This document shows positions 1 through 6,300 of a stretch of DNA of 10,720 nt, piece after piece (within the stretch, counting starts at the first letter, position 1; every line of letters begins with the position of its first letter). Location: positions 1-10,720 of the forward strand of contig DOUV01000980.1 in NCBI GenBank assembly GCA_003520455.1. Reading direction: 5' to 3'. The position numbers were made by a program, and so were the translations under genes. Source of the DNA: Chloroflexota bacterium. GTDB lineage: Bacteria; Chloroflexota; Anaerolineae; Ardenticatenales; Ardenticatenaceae. The notes under the pieces were generated by a model. It had not been told where the DNA came from, ran no database searches, and worked only from the letters and a program-made list of their open reading frames with translations.

Positions 1-32
1 TCATCGACAATTACAACGCGGATTGGAGTCAT
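1..32 (-). CDS. Response regulator, receiver-domain N-terminus (partial, runs off left edge)
   Basis: Only the first ten codons lie in the window, read leftward from ATG at 32-30: MTPIRVVIVD, then the first two bases (GA) of the next codon. This is the classic first beta strand of a CheY-like receiver domain, whose following acidic pair binds Mg2+ and leads to the phospho-acceptor aspartate. NarL/FixJ-type DNA-binding response regulators very often begin this way, but the output domain is outside the window. A strong Shine-Dalgarno site, GGAGGA at 44-39, sits 6 nt before the ATG and supports this start. An in-frame extension back to an ATG at 356-354 has no stop codon but does not look like protein. 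The gene lies downstream of a consensus promoter and a GEMM-I riboswitch on the same strand, so it is probably controlled by cyclic di-GMP. The receiver assignment rests on ten residues plus the start context. Confidence 0.7.
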   Translation of the reverse strand, partial: MTPIRVVIVD

Positions 33-314
33 CCGGTATCCTCCGGTGCGGTCGGCACTCGGCGTACAGCCGGGCGAGTCGTCTGCCCGCCGGCCGGAGT
101 GCGGAGCGTCCGAACCAGTCCTGCCGTAGAGTGAAAAGAGAATCGCTGCGCCCTGGTTCGTGGGGCGATACCGGGTAAGCGTACGAGGCGATGAGTCCGG
201 CGTGGGACGAGAGGTGAAATGGGAACTCGTTTCGCCGCCGCCGACGAGGGCGTTGCCCGCAAAGAACGACACGATGTCGGGGTGCCGATGATGCGCAGCG
301 GTCTGGAAACGAAA
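33..314 (-). other. Long untranslated leader between riboswitch and response-regulator gene
   Basis: No gene is supported in these 280 nt. All three minus-strand frames are largely open, but this reflects high GC content: in the frame that joins the response regulator, second codon positions are too GC-rich for a protein, and the translation is a low-order mix of S, T, P, R and G with no recognisable motif. The only clear element is the GGAGGA ribosome-binding site at 44-39. If transcription starts near 597, this is the distal part of a 5' leader of about 565 nt. Confidence 0.45.
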
Positions 315-351
315 CAGGCTGCCTGGGGATAAACAATCCTTCGGCAGCCTG
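312..351 (-). terminator. Terminator-like hairpin, expression platform of the riboswitch
   Basis: On the minus strand, CAGGCTGCC (351-343) is the exact reverse complement of GGCAGCCTG (323-315). Inside the loop a second small stem, GGAT (339-336) with ATCC (330-327), continues the hairpin. It is followed by TTT (314-312) and then CGTTTCC, a modest U-rich tail. The 5' arm contains GGCTGCC, which is also the 3' strand of the aptamer's closing helix, so hairpin and ligand-bound aptamer exclude each other. That geometry predicts an ON switch: ligand binding holds the arm and lets transcription continue. The mutual exclusion is seen in the sequence; the direction of control is inference. Confidence 0.65.
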
Positions 352-486
352 GCCATCTTCACGTCCTCCCCACCGCGATCTGCCTTTCGGATCAGATTTG
401 AGGGCTCAAGGAGAGCAGAAGACCCTTAGCTTTGCGCCCCCACCTCACGATGGGTTTGCCTTTTCGGGATGTCCGTCTTCGATTGT
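333..486 (-). promoter_or_regulatory. GEMM-I (cyclic di-GMP-I class) riboswitch aptamer
   Basis: Read on the minus strand, the hallmarks occur in the family's order. GGCAAACC is at 460-453. A P2 hairpin CCCATC/GGTGGG (454-449, 444-439) carries a GNRA tetraloop GTGA. The conserved GGCGCAAAGC follows at 438-429. A long P3 arm begins GTCTTC (423-418), pairing with GAAGAT (360-355), and the closing 3' strand GGCTGCCGAAG ends at 339. GGCA at 460-457 pairs with TGCC at 346-343. P3 is longer than in many members: CTCTCC (415-410) pairs with GGGGAG (371-366), and its tip is a hairpin ATCTG/CAGAT enclosing CC-GAAA-GG (397-378). An outer helix, ACAATC (486-481) with GATTGT (338-333), may close the element. 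The family binds cyclic di-GMP, and a subgroup binds cyclic GMP-AMP; I cannot decide which from sequence alone. Exact boundaries are uncertain. Confidence 0.8.
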
Positions 487-603
487 ACGACTATCGAAAC
501 TTCGGTGAAAGCACTCTGTTCAGGTGAGACTAACCTTTATCCACCTGGATTCAATGGCCCGCGACTGCATTGCACCAAGATGAGAACCTGCGCTCAAAGG
601 TCA

Positions 604-632
604 ATTATACGTCGATTGGTCCTTCTTGTCAA
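604..632 (-). promoter_or_regulatory. Perfect-consensus sigma70-type promoter of the riboswitch leader
   Basis: On the minus strand there is TTGACA (632-627), a 17-nt spacer and TATAAT (609-604): both hexamers and the spacing match the housekeeping consensus exactly. A second TTGACA lies at 639-634, 7 bp upstream and out of optimal spacing. The surroundings are AT-rich compared with the rest of the window. A start near 597 would place about 110 nt of RNA ahead of the riboswitch. A perfect promoter followed by an attenuator fits a gene controlled mainly after initiation. Confidence 0.85.
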
Positions 633-639
633 TTGTCAA

Positions 640-857
640 AGCTTGCTCACGGCCGGTGGTTTTGTGCTTTTGATAACATAAACTACCGTAAAACGTAATA
701 TCGATAACTTGAAAATTGGGAGCTGTAGTTGAAGTCAAGTGTGACCCTAACCAGGTGAAAGACAGGCCCACGACTCCGCGGACTGGGCAGTGCGGCGGGT
801 AACAGGGAAAGGTCAAACCGTGTCGCTGCTTTCGCCCACCAGTCGTTTCCGTGGAGC
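640..857. other. Gene-free stretch between divergent promoters
   Basis: No coding sequence is supported. The part to about 720 is AT-rich, with TTGATAAC near 670 and CGATAACTTG near 702. Between 766 and 788 a short hairpin can form (GCCCA 766-770 with TGGGC 784-788) around the palindrome TCCGCGGA (775-782). No known RNA family was recognised on either strand. The stretch separates the leftward riboswitch transcript from the rightward ATP-grasp operon. Confidence 0.4.
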
Positions 858-885
858 TTGCCCGTTGAGATGACTATGCTAATAT
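858..885 (+). promoter_or_regulatory. Weak candidate promoter of the ATP-grasp operon
   Basis: TTGCCC (858-863) and TAATAT (880-885) are 16 nt apart, each matching four of six consensus positions, and lie 26 nt before the first ATP-grasp start codon. TATGCT at 875-880 is an alternative -10 box. The position is right, but the match is weak and could arise by chance. Confidence 0.3.
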
Positions 886-911
886 GACCCTTGTGCCGTA
901 CAGGAGGGGGC

Positions 912-1856
912 ATGAAACGGGTTGGGCTGCTGGTCGGACGGGAGCGTTCCTTTCCGGACGCCCTCATTGCGACAATCCTGGCGCGGGGTGCTAGCGTGGC
1001 GGCTGACTATGTCCTGCTCGAGGGGACGCGGATGGCTGAGCCGGCGCCCTACGACGTTCTGATCGACCGTATCTCACATGAGGTTCCTTATTATCAGGCC
1101 TATCTCAAACATGCAGCCTTGGAAGGGGTTTATGTGATCAACAACCCCTTTTGGCGGTTGGCCGATGACAAATTCTTCGGCACCTCGCTGGCCGACGCCA
1201 TCGGCGTAGCCGTTCCTAAGACCGTGTTGCTGCCCAACAAAGGCTACGTTCCGGGGATCGTACCGGAATCTCTCCGAAATCTCAAATACCCGCTCGACTG
1301 GGACGAGATATTGGCTCTCACAAGCTTGCCGGCCATTGTGAAGGTGCACTATGGTGGTGGTTGGAGAGACGTCTACCGTGTCGAGAACCGGGGCGAGCTG
1401 GAGCAGGTCTATGACCGGAGTGGGCGGCAGACCCTCATGGTTCAAGAGTTTATTCAGTGGGAGCGCTATGCGCGCTGCATTGTGATTGGCCGTGAACGCG
1501 TCAAGGCTACTGCCTGGGACCCCCGCCGTCCCCACTTCGAGCGCTATCGCTATGATGAACCGCCGCTCCCGGCCCCGCTCCAACAGCGGATTGAGACCGA
1601 TGCCTGCCGGCTCTGCGGGGCGTTGGGCTACGATATGAATACGGTCGAGTTTGCGGTCCGCGACGGTGTTCCTTACGCAATTGACTTCATGAACCCGGCG
1701 CCCGACTTCGATATTACGAGCCTTGGCCAAACGAACTTCGAATGGACCGTCACTGCCATGGCCGACTTCGTTTTATCCGTCGTCCAGGGTAATCGGCAGC
1801 CACAGCTCCACTGGAAAAGCTTGCTCAATGCGCCCCTCGATGCCCCGGTCGCCTGA
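912..1856 (+). CDS. ATP-grasp domain protein, RimK-like (probable amide/peptide ligase)
   Basis: Protein of 314 residues from ATG 912, chosen because AGGAGGGGG at 902-910 lies just before it; an in-frame TTG at 891 has no such site. The fold reads as ATP-grasp: an N-terminal pre-ATP domain (1 to about 95) with YDVLIDRIS (47-55) and ADDK (84-87); a central lysine in AIVKVHYGGG (K144), which resembles the phosphate-binding loop; a hinge VQEF (177-180); and the metal site E246, D258, N261 in VEFAV and AIDFMNPAPD. Such enzymes use ATP to make an acylphosphate from a carboxylate and join it to an amine or thiol. No signal peptide or membrane segment is visible, so it is cytoplasmic. The next gene, 14 nt downstream, is a circularly permuted ATP-grasp enzyme, suggesting a shared pathway. 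RimK-like glutamate ligases and D-Ala-D-Ala ligase-like enzymes are the nearest families in style; the substrate is unknown. Confidence 0.8.
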   Translation: MKRVGLLVGRERSFPDALIATILARGASVAADYVLLEGTRMAEPAPYDVLIDRISHEVPYYQAYLKHAALEGVYVINNPFWRLADDKFFGTSLADAIGVAVPKTVLLPNKGYVPGIVPESLRNLKYPLDWDEILALTSLPAIVKVHYGGGWRDVYRVENRGELEQVYDRSGRQTLMVQEFIQWERYARCIVIGRERVKATAWDPRRPHFERYRYDEPPLPAPLQQRIETDACRLCGALGYDMNTVEFAVRDGVPYAIDFMNPAPDFDITSLGQTNFEWTVTAMADFVLSVVQGNRQPQLHWKSLLNAPLDAPVA

Positions 1857-1870
1857 GTGCGGAGCAGCCT

Positions 1871-3238
1871 ATGTCTCCGTCTGAGATCACGCGCGCGGCT
1901 GTTGATGACTATCACTCGCTGTTGGCGGCCGGAGATCCGCTGGCCGAATGGGAGCAGCTCCACGAGGATTTGGAGCGACGCAATCTGCGCTTCAAGGAGC
2001 GCCCTATCTGCACCGTCCTGCGTCCGGTGTTCATGCCGCGCGCGCAGTACGAGCATCTCCGGCTGGCGAGTGAGGGCTTCCTGCAAGCGCTGGCGTTGGT
2101 GTACCAGACGCTGATGGCTGATTCAGCTCTCCGCCGGCGGATCGGAGTGACCTCGGAGGAGGAGCAGCTCTTGGTGCTCGATCCCGGCTACCCGTCGCCC
2201 GACGGCTTCACCCGGCTCGACGGCTTTCTGAACGCGGCCGGTGACCTGCGCTTTATCGAGTATAACGCCGAGAGTCCCGGCGGATTGGCGTTTGCCGATG
2301 CCCTCAGCGAGGTATTCGAGCAGTTGCCGACCTTCCGGCGCTTTGCGAGCCGTTGGCCGGTCACCCGCTTTCAAACCCGCCGTACGCTGCTCGACACCCT
2401 TCTGAGCCACTACCGCCAGTGGGGTGGCCGCCAGACCCCGACCATCGCGATCGTGGATTGGCACACCGGTGTCGGCACCTCGGCGGAATTTGCCCTCTGC
2501 CAGCAGAGCTTCGAGGCGGCGGGAATTCCGACCATCATCACTTCCCCGGAGGCCTTGGAACTGCGCGGCGGCCGGCTGTTTGATAGTCAGAACGGTCGGG
2601 TCGTCGATTTGATCTATAAGCGCGTTATCACCGGCGAACTGCTCGATCGGATGGGGCCAGACAACATTCTGGCCCGGGCGGTGGCAACTCGCGCCGCCTG
2701 CATGGTGAATAGTTTTCGCGGTCAGCTGCTGTTCAAGAAGGCCATCTTCGCCCTCTTGAGCGAGTGGCTCGCCGCGCGACGTTTTCCCGTTGGGGTGGCG
2801 GTGATCCTGGGACGCCATTTGCCCTGGACGCGCATCCTGGCGGAGGGATCAGTGGAGGTCGATGGCGGCCAGGTGGATTTGCTCCGGTTTGCTGTCGCCG
2901 AGCGCGAGTCCCTCGCCCTCAAGCCGAACAGTGGGTACGGCGGCAGAGGTGTCGTCCTCGGTTGGGAGTCGGCCCCAGATGCATGGGAGCGAGCCCTCAA
3001 CCTGGCGCTGCAGTCCGAGCAACCCTACGTCCTCCAGCGGCGCGTCGAGATGGCGGCCCAGTCCTTCCCGTTGATCAAGGCGGGACGGTTGCAGATCGAG
3101 CCGCGTTTGATGGATGTTGATCCCTACTGCCATCGCGGCCAACGGGTGGAGGGCGCAGGTGTACGTCTCGGGAGCGGTGGGATTCTGAATGTGACCGCCG
3201 GTGGTGGTTCGGCCGCTCCCCTTTGGGTGCTCGAGTGA
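1871..3238 (+). CDS. Circularly permuted ATP-grasp protein (glutathionylspermidine-synthase-like fold)
   Basis: Protein of 455 residues from ATG 1871, with GGAG at 1861-1864 six nt upstream. The order of motifs shows the permutation. The acidic metal site RFIEYNAESPGG (127-138; E130, N132) comes first, then DLIYKR (246-251), and only then the glycine-rich ATP loop ALKPNSGYGGRG (349-360; K351) and the hinge YVLQRR (386-391). In ordinary ATP-grasp enzymes the metal site follows the loop. The C-terminus, ILNVTAGGGSAAPLWV, matches the ending common in circularly permuted ATP-grasp proteins. Known relatives include glutathionylspermidine synthase and bacterial ligases in peptide-like metabolite clusters, all forming amide bonds with ATP. 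The enzyme is presumably cytoplasmic. It follows the RimK-like gene by 14 nt, so the two are almost certainly cotranscribed. The substrate cannot be told; it could also be an inactive structural homologue, but the visible motifs look intact. Confidence 0.8.
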   Translation: MSPSEITRAAVDDYHSLLAAGDPLAEWEQLHEDLERRNLRFKERPICTVLRPVFMPRAQYEHLRLASEGFLQALALVYQTLMADSALRRRIGVTSEEEQLLVLDPGYPSPDGFTRLDGFLNAAGDLRFIEYNAESPGGLAFADALSEVFEQLPTFRRFASRWPVTRFQTRRTLLDTLLSHYRQWGGRQTPTIAIVDWHTGVGTSAEFALCQQSFEAAGIPTIITSPEALELRGGRLFDSQNGRVVDLIYKRVITGELLDRMGPDNILARAVATRAACMVNSFRGQLLFKKAIFALLSEWLAARRFPVGVAVILGRHLPWTRILAEGSVEVDGGQVDLLRFAVAERESLALKPNSGYGGRGVVLGWESAPDAWERALNLALQSEQPYVLQRRVEMAAQSFPLIKAGRLQIEPRLMDVDPYCHRGQRVEGAGVRLGSGGILNVTAGGGSAAPLWVLE

Positions 3239-3302
3239 GGATAGACGTTCGCAGCCGGCCGCCCGGCAACCGTCCTCGAACGGCAGTTCTTCGGAACAAA
3301 AT

Positions 3303-3476
3303 ATGACGGCGACTGTCGTGGTTACTTGCTACAATGCGTTCGAAGAACCTTGTGGGACGCGTTGCGAGTTATGCACCCGTTACTTCATCTCATCCACGGC
3401 CGAGTCGCTATTCGTTGCGCTCGCAGCGCGTCTACTGACTGACCGCGTCAGTTGCTACATTCTTAAGGAAGCGTGA
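3303..3476 (+). CDS. Doubtful small cysteine-rich ORF overlapping the mutS start
   Basis: A 57-codon frame runs from ATG 3303 to a TGA at 3474-3476 that shares its last base with the mutS ATG (TGATG), the layout used for translational coupling. The predicted peptide has five cysteines, four of them near the N-terminus (C9, C17, C21, C24). The only ribosome-binding site is a weak GGA at 3293-3295. Third-position GC is lower than in neighbouring genes, and I recognise no family. It may simply be upstream noncoding DNA. Confidence 0.2.
   Translation: MTATVVVTCYNAFEEPCGTRCELCTRYFISSTAESLFVALAARLLTDRVSCYILKEA
3438..3470 (+). promoter_or_regulatory. Palindrome, possible -10 box and ribosome-binding site ahead of mutS
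   Basis: A perfect inverted repeat ACTGAC-CGC-GTCAGT covers 3438-3452. Immediately after it come TACATT (3456-3461), a possible -10 box, and AAGGAA (3465-3470), the mutS ribosome-binding site. The sequence TTGCTACA occurs twice in this gap (3326-3333 and 3452-3459), the first copy forming TACAAT at 3330-3335. No good -35 box accompanies either. Six-bp arms around three bases suit a dimeric DNA-binding protein better than an RNA hairpin; no regulator is known. Confidence 0.3.
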
Positions 3477-6178
3477 TGGCGCCGATTACCCCCTCACGGC
3501 AGCAGTATCTTGATATCAAGGCCCAGCACAGGGATGCGATTGTCTTCTTTCGGCTGGGCGACTTCTACGAGACCTTCGATGAAGATGCCCACCTGGTCGC
3601 GCGCGAACTCGACCTGGTCTTGACGCGGCGCCACGAGGCGCCGATGGCTGGCGTGCCCTACCATGCGGTGGAAAACTATATCGCTCGGCTGATTGAGAAG
3701 GGATACAAGGTGGCGATTGCCGAGCAGTTGGGCGATCCCGTGAAGGGGTTGATGCCGCGCGAGGTCACCCGCGTCGTCACGGCGGGCACCGTTGTCGAAC
3801 CGACGATGCTCGACGACAAGCGCAACAACTACCTCGCCGCCGTGATCTATGACTCAAGTGGGGCGCGGGCCGGCCTGGCCTACGCGGACATCACCACCGG
3901 TGAGTTCGCCTGCACCGCGTTTCGCGGCGCGGATATACGTCATCAGGTGGATGAGGAGCTGGCGCGCCTCCAACCGGCCGAACTGCTGATCCCCGAAGGA
4001 GGGATGGAGCCTGCCTCGCGCAGCCCAACGGCCGAGATGAACCCTGCTCCGGTGGCCAACGGGAGCGGCGCGCGTGCCAGCACGGCCAGCGGGCTCGGCT
4101 CTCGAATCACCCCGGTCGAATCCTGGCGCTGGGAGCTGGCCACCGCCCGCCAGACCCTCCTGGGTCACTTTGAGGTCCGGACACTCGATGGCTTCGGCTG
4201 CCATGATAAGCCTCTGGCCATCCGAGCGGCCGGCACGCTGCTTGCCTACCTCCAGGAGACGCAGCGTGGCGCGCTCGACCAGCTCACGAGTCTACACACC
4301 TACAGCACCGCTGCCTACATGACCCTCGACGCGGCCACCCGCCGGAATCTGGAGTTGACCGAAAGCTTGCGCGATGGCCCGGGAGAGAGCGGGATCAGAT
4401 CCGCGCCGACCCTGCTCTTGGTGCTGGACGCCTCTCGGACGGCAATGGGCGGACGACTGCTGCGGCAGTGGATCAACCAGCCGCTTCTTGCCCGCGAAGC
4501 GTTGGAAGCTCGCCTCGATGCGGTAGAGTGCCTTTTCCACGACACGGCACTCCGGCTTGAATTGCAGCAGGTGCTGCGCGAGATTGCTGACCTGGAGCGA
4601 CTCACGAACCGGGCCGTGACGCGCATCGCGACACCGCGCGACTTGGGGGCGATCCGCGCTACGCTCGAGCGCATTCCGTTCATCCAGGCGGTTCTCGCCG
4701 ACATGGTGGCTTCAGACGCGGCTGCACGGCCCTTTGCCCTCCGGCCCGAAGACTTCGACCCCTGCGATGACATCCTGGCCTTGCTGCAAGAGGCCCTGGT
4801 AGACGAGTTGCCAGCGACCCTGCAGAAGCCTGGTACCATCCGTCCAGGCTTCAGCGACGAGTTGGATGGTGTGACCGAGCGAGCCCGCCATGCTGTCGAG
4901 TGGGTCAAAAATCTCGAGCCGGCCGAGCGCGAGCGCACCGGGATTAAGTCGCTCAAGGTCGGCTACAACAAGGTCTTCGGCTACTACATCGAGGTCACCA
5001 GGGCGAATGCGGCTCTGGTTCCCGACGACTACATCCGCAAACAGACGCTCGTCAACGCCGAGCGCTACATCACGCCCGAACTCAAGGAGTACGAGTCGCT
5101 GCTCCTCCACGCGGAGGAGCGCCAACTCGATATCGAAGGTCGCATCTTCCGGCAGATCACCGAGCAGGTCGCAGCCGCGGCGCCCCGCTTGCTCGCCACG
5201 GGGCGCGCCCTCGCCCATCTCGACGTCTACGCCAGCCTGGCGGAGGTCGCCATTCGCCATCGCTACGTTCGCCCGCAGCTGACCGAGAGCGATGTCATCC
5301 GTATCCGCAACGGGCGCCACCCGGTGGTCGAACTCGCGCTGCACGATGAGCCCTTCATCGCCAACGACGCCTTTCTGTCGCGCGAGGAGTCCATCCACAT
5401 CATCACGGGCCCGAACATGAGCGGAAAGAGCACTTACCTCCGCCAGGTGGCACTGATCGTGCTGTTGGCGCAAATTGGCTCGTTTGTTCCGGCCGACGAG
5501 GCCGAGATCGGGTTGGTGGATCGCATTTTTACCCGGGTAGGTGCTCAGGACGAGATTGCGCGCGGCCAGTCCACATTCATGGTGGAGATGGTTGAGACGG
5601 CCAACATTCTGCACCACGCGAGCCCGCGCTCGCTCCTCGTGCTGGATGAGATCGGGCGGGGCACGAGCACCTACGATGGCATCTCGATCGCCTGGGCCGT
5701 CGTCGAGTACATTCATAACCATCCGAATCTGCGCGCCAAGACACTCTTCGCCACCCACTACCACGAGCTTACTGAGCTTGCCGGGCGGCTCCCACATGTC
5801 GCCAACTACAACGTCGCGGTGGCCGAGGATGGCGACCGGGTGATCTTCCTGCACAAGATTATTCCGGGAGGAGCCGATCGCTCCTATGGGATCCATGTCG
5901 CCGCGATTGCAGGGCTCCCGCGTACAGTGATCTTGCGCGCGCAAGAGATCCTGGCCCAACTGGAGCAGGAGGCACGAGCGCCCGGCTCGCGCCGCGAGGC
6001 GGTCAAGGCGCTGGCGGCACAGCGCGCCGCCAGCGCGGAGCAGTTGGCGCTATTTGGCGAGCCAACGTCCCACCCCATCGTCGAGCGGCTTCAAGCGTTG
6101 GATGTAAGTAACGTTACCCCGGTCGAGGCGATCAGGGTTCTCTACGAACTCTGTCAACTGATCGGCGAGGATGGGTAG
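3476..6178 (+). CDS. mutS: DNA mismatch repair protein MutS
   Basis: Protein of 900 residues from ATG 3476 (AAGGAA at 3465-3470; a GTG directly before it at 3473 is the alternative start). MutS dimers recognise mismatches in DNA, clamp on ATP binding and recruit MutL. The mismatch-reading wedge is GDFYETF (F30-Y31-E32). Connector, core lever and clamp domains follow, with typical blocks such as TGIKSLKVGYNKVFGYYIEV. The C-terminal ABC-type ATPase has Walker A GPNMSGKST (645-653), the block ARGQSTFMVEM, Walker B LLVLDEIGRGTSTYDG (D724, E725) and FATHYHEL. QLALF near the C-terminus resembles the sliding-clamp binding motif. This is MutS1, longer than the roughly 850 residues of E. coli because about 40 low-complexity residues (175-214, rich in A, S, G, P) sit in the connector. 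No mutL is in the window. A terminator follows. Confidence 0.97.
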   Translation: MAPITPSRQQYLDIKAQHRDAIVFFRLGDFYETFDEDAHLVARELDLVLTRRHEAPMAGVPYHAVENYIARLIEKGYKVAIAEQLGDPVKGLMPREVTRVVTAGTVVEPTMLDDKRNNYLAAVIYDSSGARAGLAYADITTGEFACTAFRGADIRHQVDEELARLQPAELLIPEGGMEPASRSPTAEMNPAPVANGSGARASTASGLGSRITPVESWRWELATARQTLLGHFEVRTLDGFGCHDKPLAIRAAGTLLAYLQETQRGALDQLTSLHTYSTAAYMTLDAATRRNLELTESLRDGPGESGIRSAPTLLLVLDASRTAMGGRLLRQWINQPLLAREALEARLDAVECLFHDTALRLELQQVLREIADLERLTNRAVTRIATPRDLGAIRATLERIPFIQAVLADMVASDAAARPFALRPEDFDPCDDILALLQEALVDELPATLQKPGTIRPGFSDELDGVTERARHAVEWVKNLEPAERERTGIKSLKVGYNKVFGYYIEVTRANAALVPDDYIRKQTLVNAERYITPELKEYESLLLHAEERQLDIEGRIFRQITEQVAAAAPRLLATGRALAHLDVYASLAEVAIRHRYVRPQLTESDVIRIRNGRHPVVELALHDEPFIANDAFLSREESIHIITGPNMSGKSTYLRQVALIVLLAQIGSFVPADEAEIGLVDRIFTRVGAQDEIARGQSTFMVEMVETANILHHASPRSLLVLDEIGRGTSTYDGISIAWAVVEYIHNHPNLRAKTLFATHYHELTELAGRLPHVANYNVAVAEDGDRVIFLHKIIPGGADRSYGIHVAAIAGLPRTVILRAQEILAQLEQEARAPGSRREAVKALAAQRAASAEQLALFGEPTSHPIVERLQALDVSNVTPVEAIRVLYELCQLIGEDG

Positions 6179-6193
6179 GATCGGGCCAATTCG

Positions 6194-6224
6194 ACAAAGG
6201 CGACTTGCTTCGGGTCGCCTTTGT
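6194..6224 (+). terminator. Hairpin terminator after mutS
   Basis: ACAAAGGCGAC (6194-6204) and GTCGCCTTTGT (6214-6224) are perfect reverse complements, an 11-bp stem around the 9-nt loop TTGCTTCGG. It begins 15 nt after the mutS stop. The 3' arm and what follows are T-rich (CCTTTGTTCGTGTT) without an unbroken T run. It also argues against starting the next gene at TTG 6205, which lies inside the hairpin. Confidence 0.8.
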
Positions 6225-6269
6225 TCGTGTTGGAAACCGAAAGGTGAAGCAGCTACGGAGGGGAGGCCC

Positions 6270-6284
6270 TCGTTTTGAAAACGA
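6270..6284. promoter_or_regulatory. 15-bp palindrome upstream of the GNAT gene
   Basis: TCGTTTT-G-AAAACGA is a perfect inverted repeat with 7-bp arms and a single central base, 16 nt before the GNAT start codon. The one-base centre makes an RNA hairpin poor, so a DNA site for a dimeric regulator is likelier. Just upstream is GGAGGGGAGG (6257-6266), a strong ribosome-binding-like sequence that is too far from the ATG at 6301 to serve it. Confidence 0.35.
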
Positions 6285-6300
6285 AGTGATACGAGGCTCT

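Noticed and set aside
1..336. Minus-strand frame of 111 codons starting with TTG at 336
   Set aside because: The start lies in the terminator loop, has no ribosome-binding site, and is in a different frame from the response regulator; the composition looks noncoding.
469..681. Plus-strand frame of 70 codons
   Set aside because: It runs antisense through the riboswitch and consensus promoter, and no ribosome-binding site or motif is present.
750..850. Possible cobalamin or other riboswitch upstream of the ATP-grasp operon
   Set aside because: Short GC-rich stems and GAAA-like bits are present, but the conserved boxes of cobalamin, TPP, SAM or c-di-GMP-II RNAs could not be matched on either strand.
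1074..1730. Minus-strand open frame of 218 codons
   Set aside because: It is antisense to the RimK-like ATP-grasp gene, with no recognisable motif or ribosome-binding site.
2123..2818. Minus-strand open frame of 231 codons
   Set aside because: It is antisense to the circularly permuted ATP-grasp gene, which has clear motifs on the plus strand.
4712..5959. Long minus-strand open frame (415 codons)
   Set aside because: It lies wholly inside mutS, whose motifs are unmistakable; long antisense frames are expected opposite GC-rich genes.
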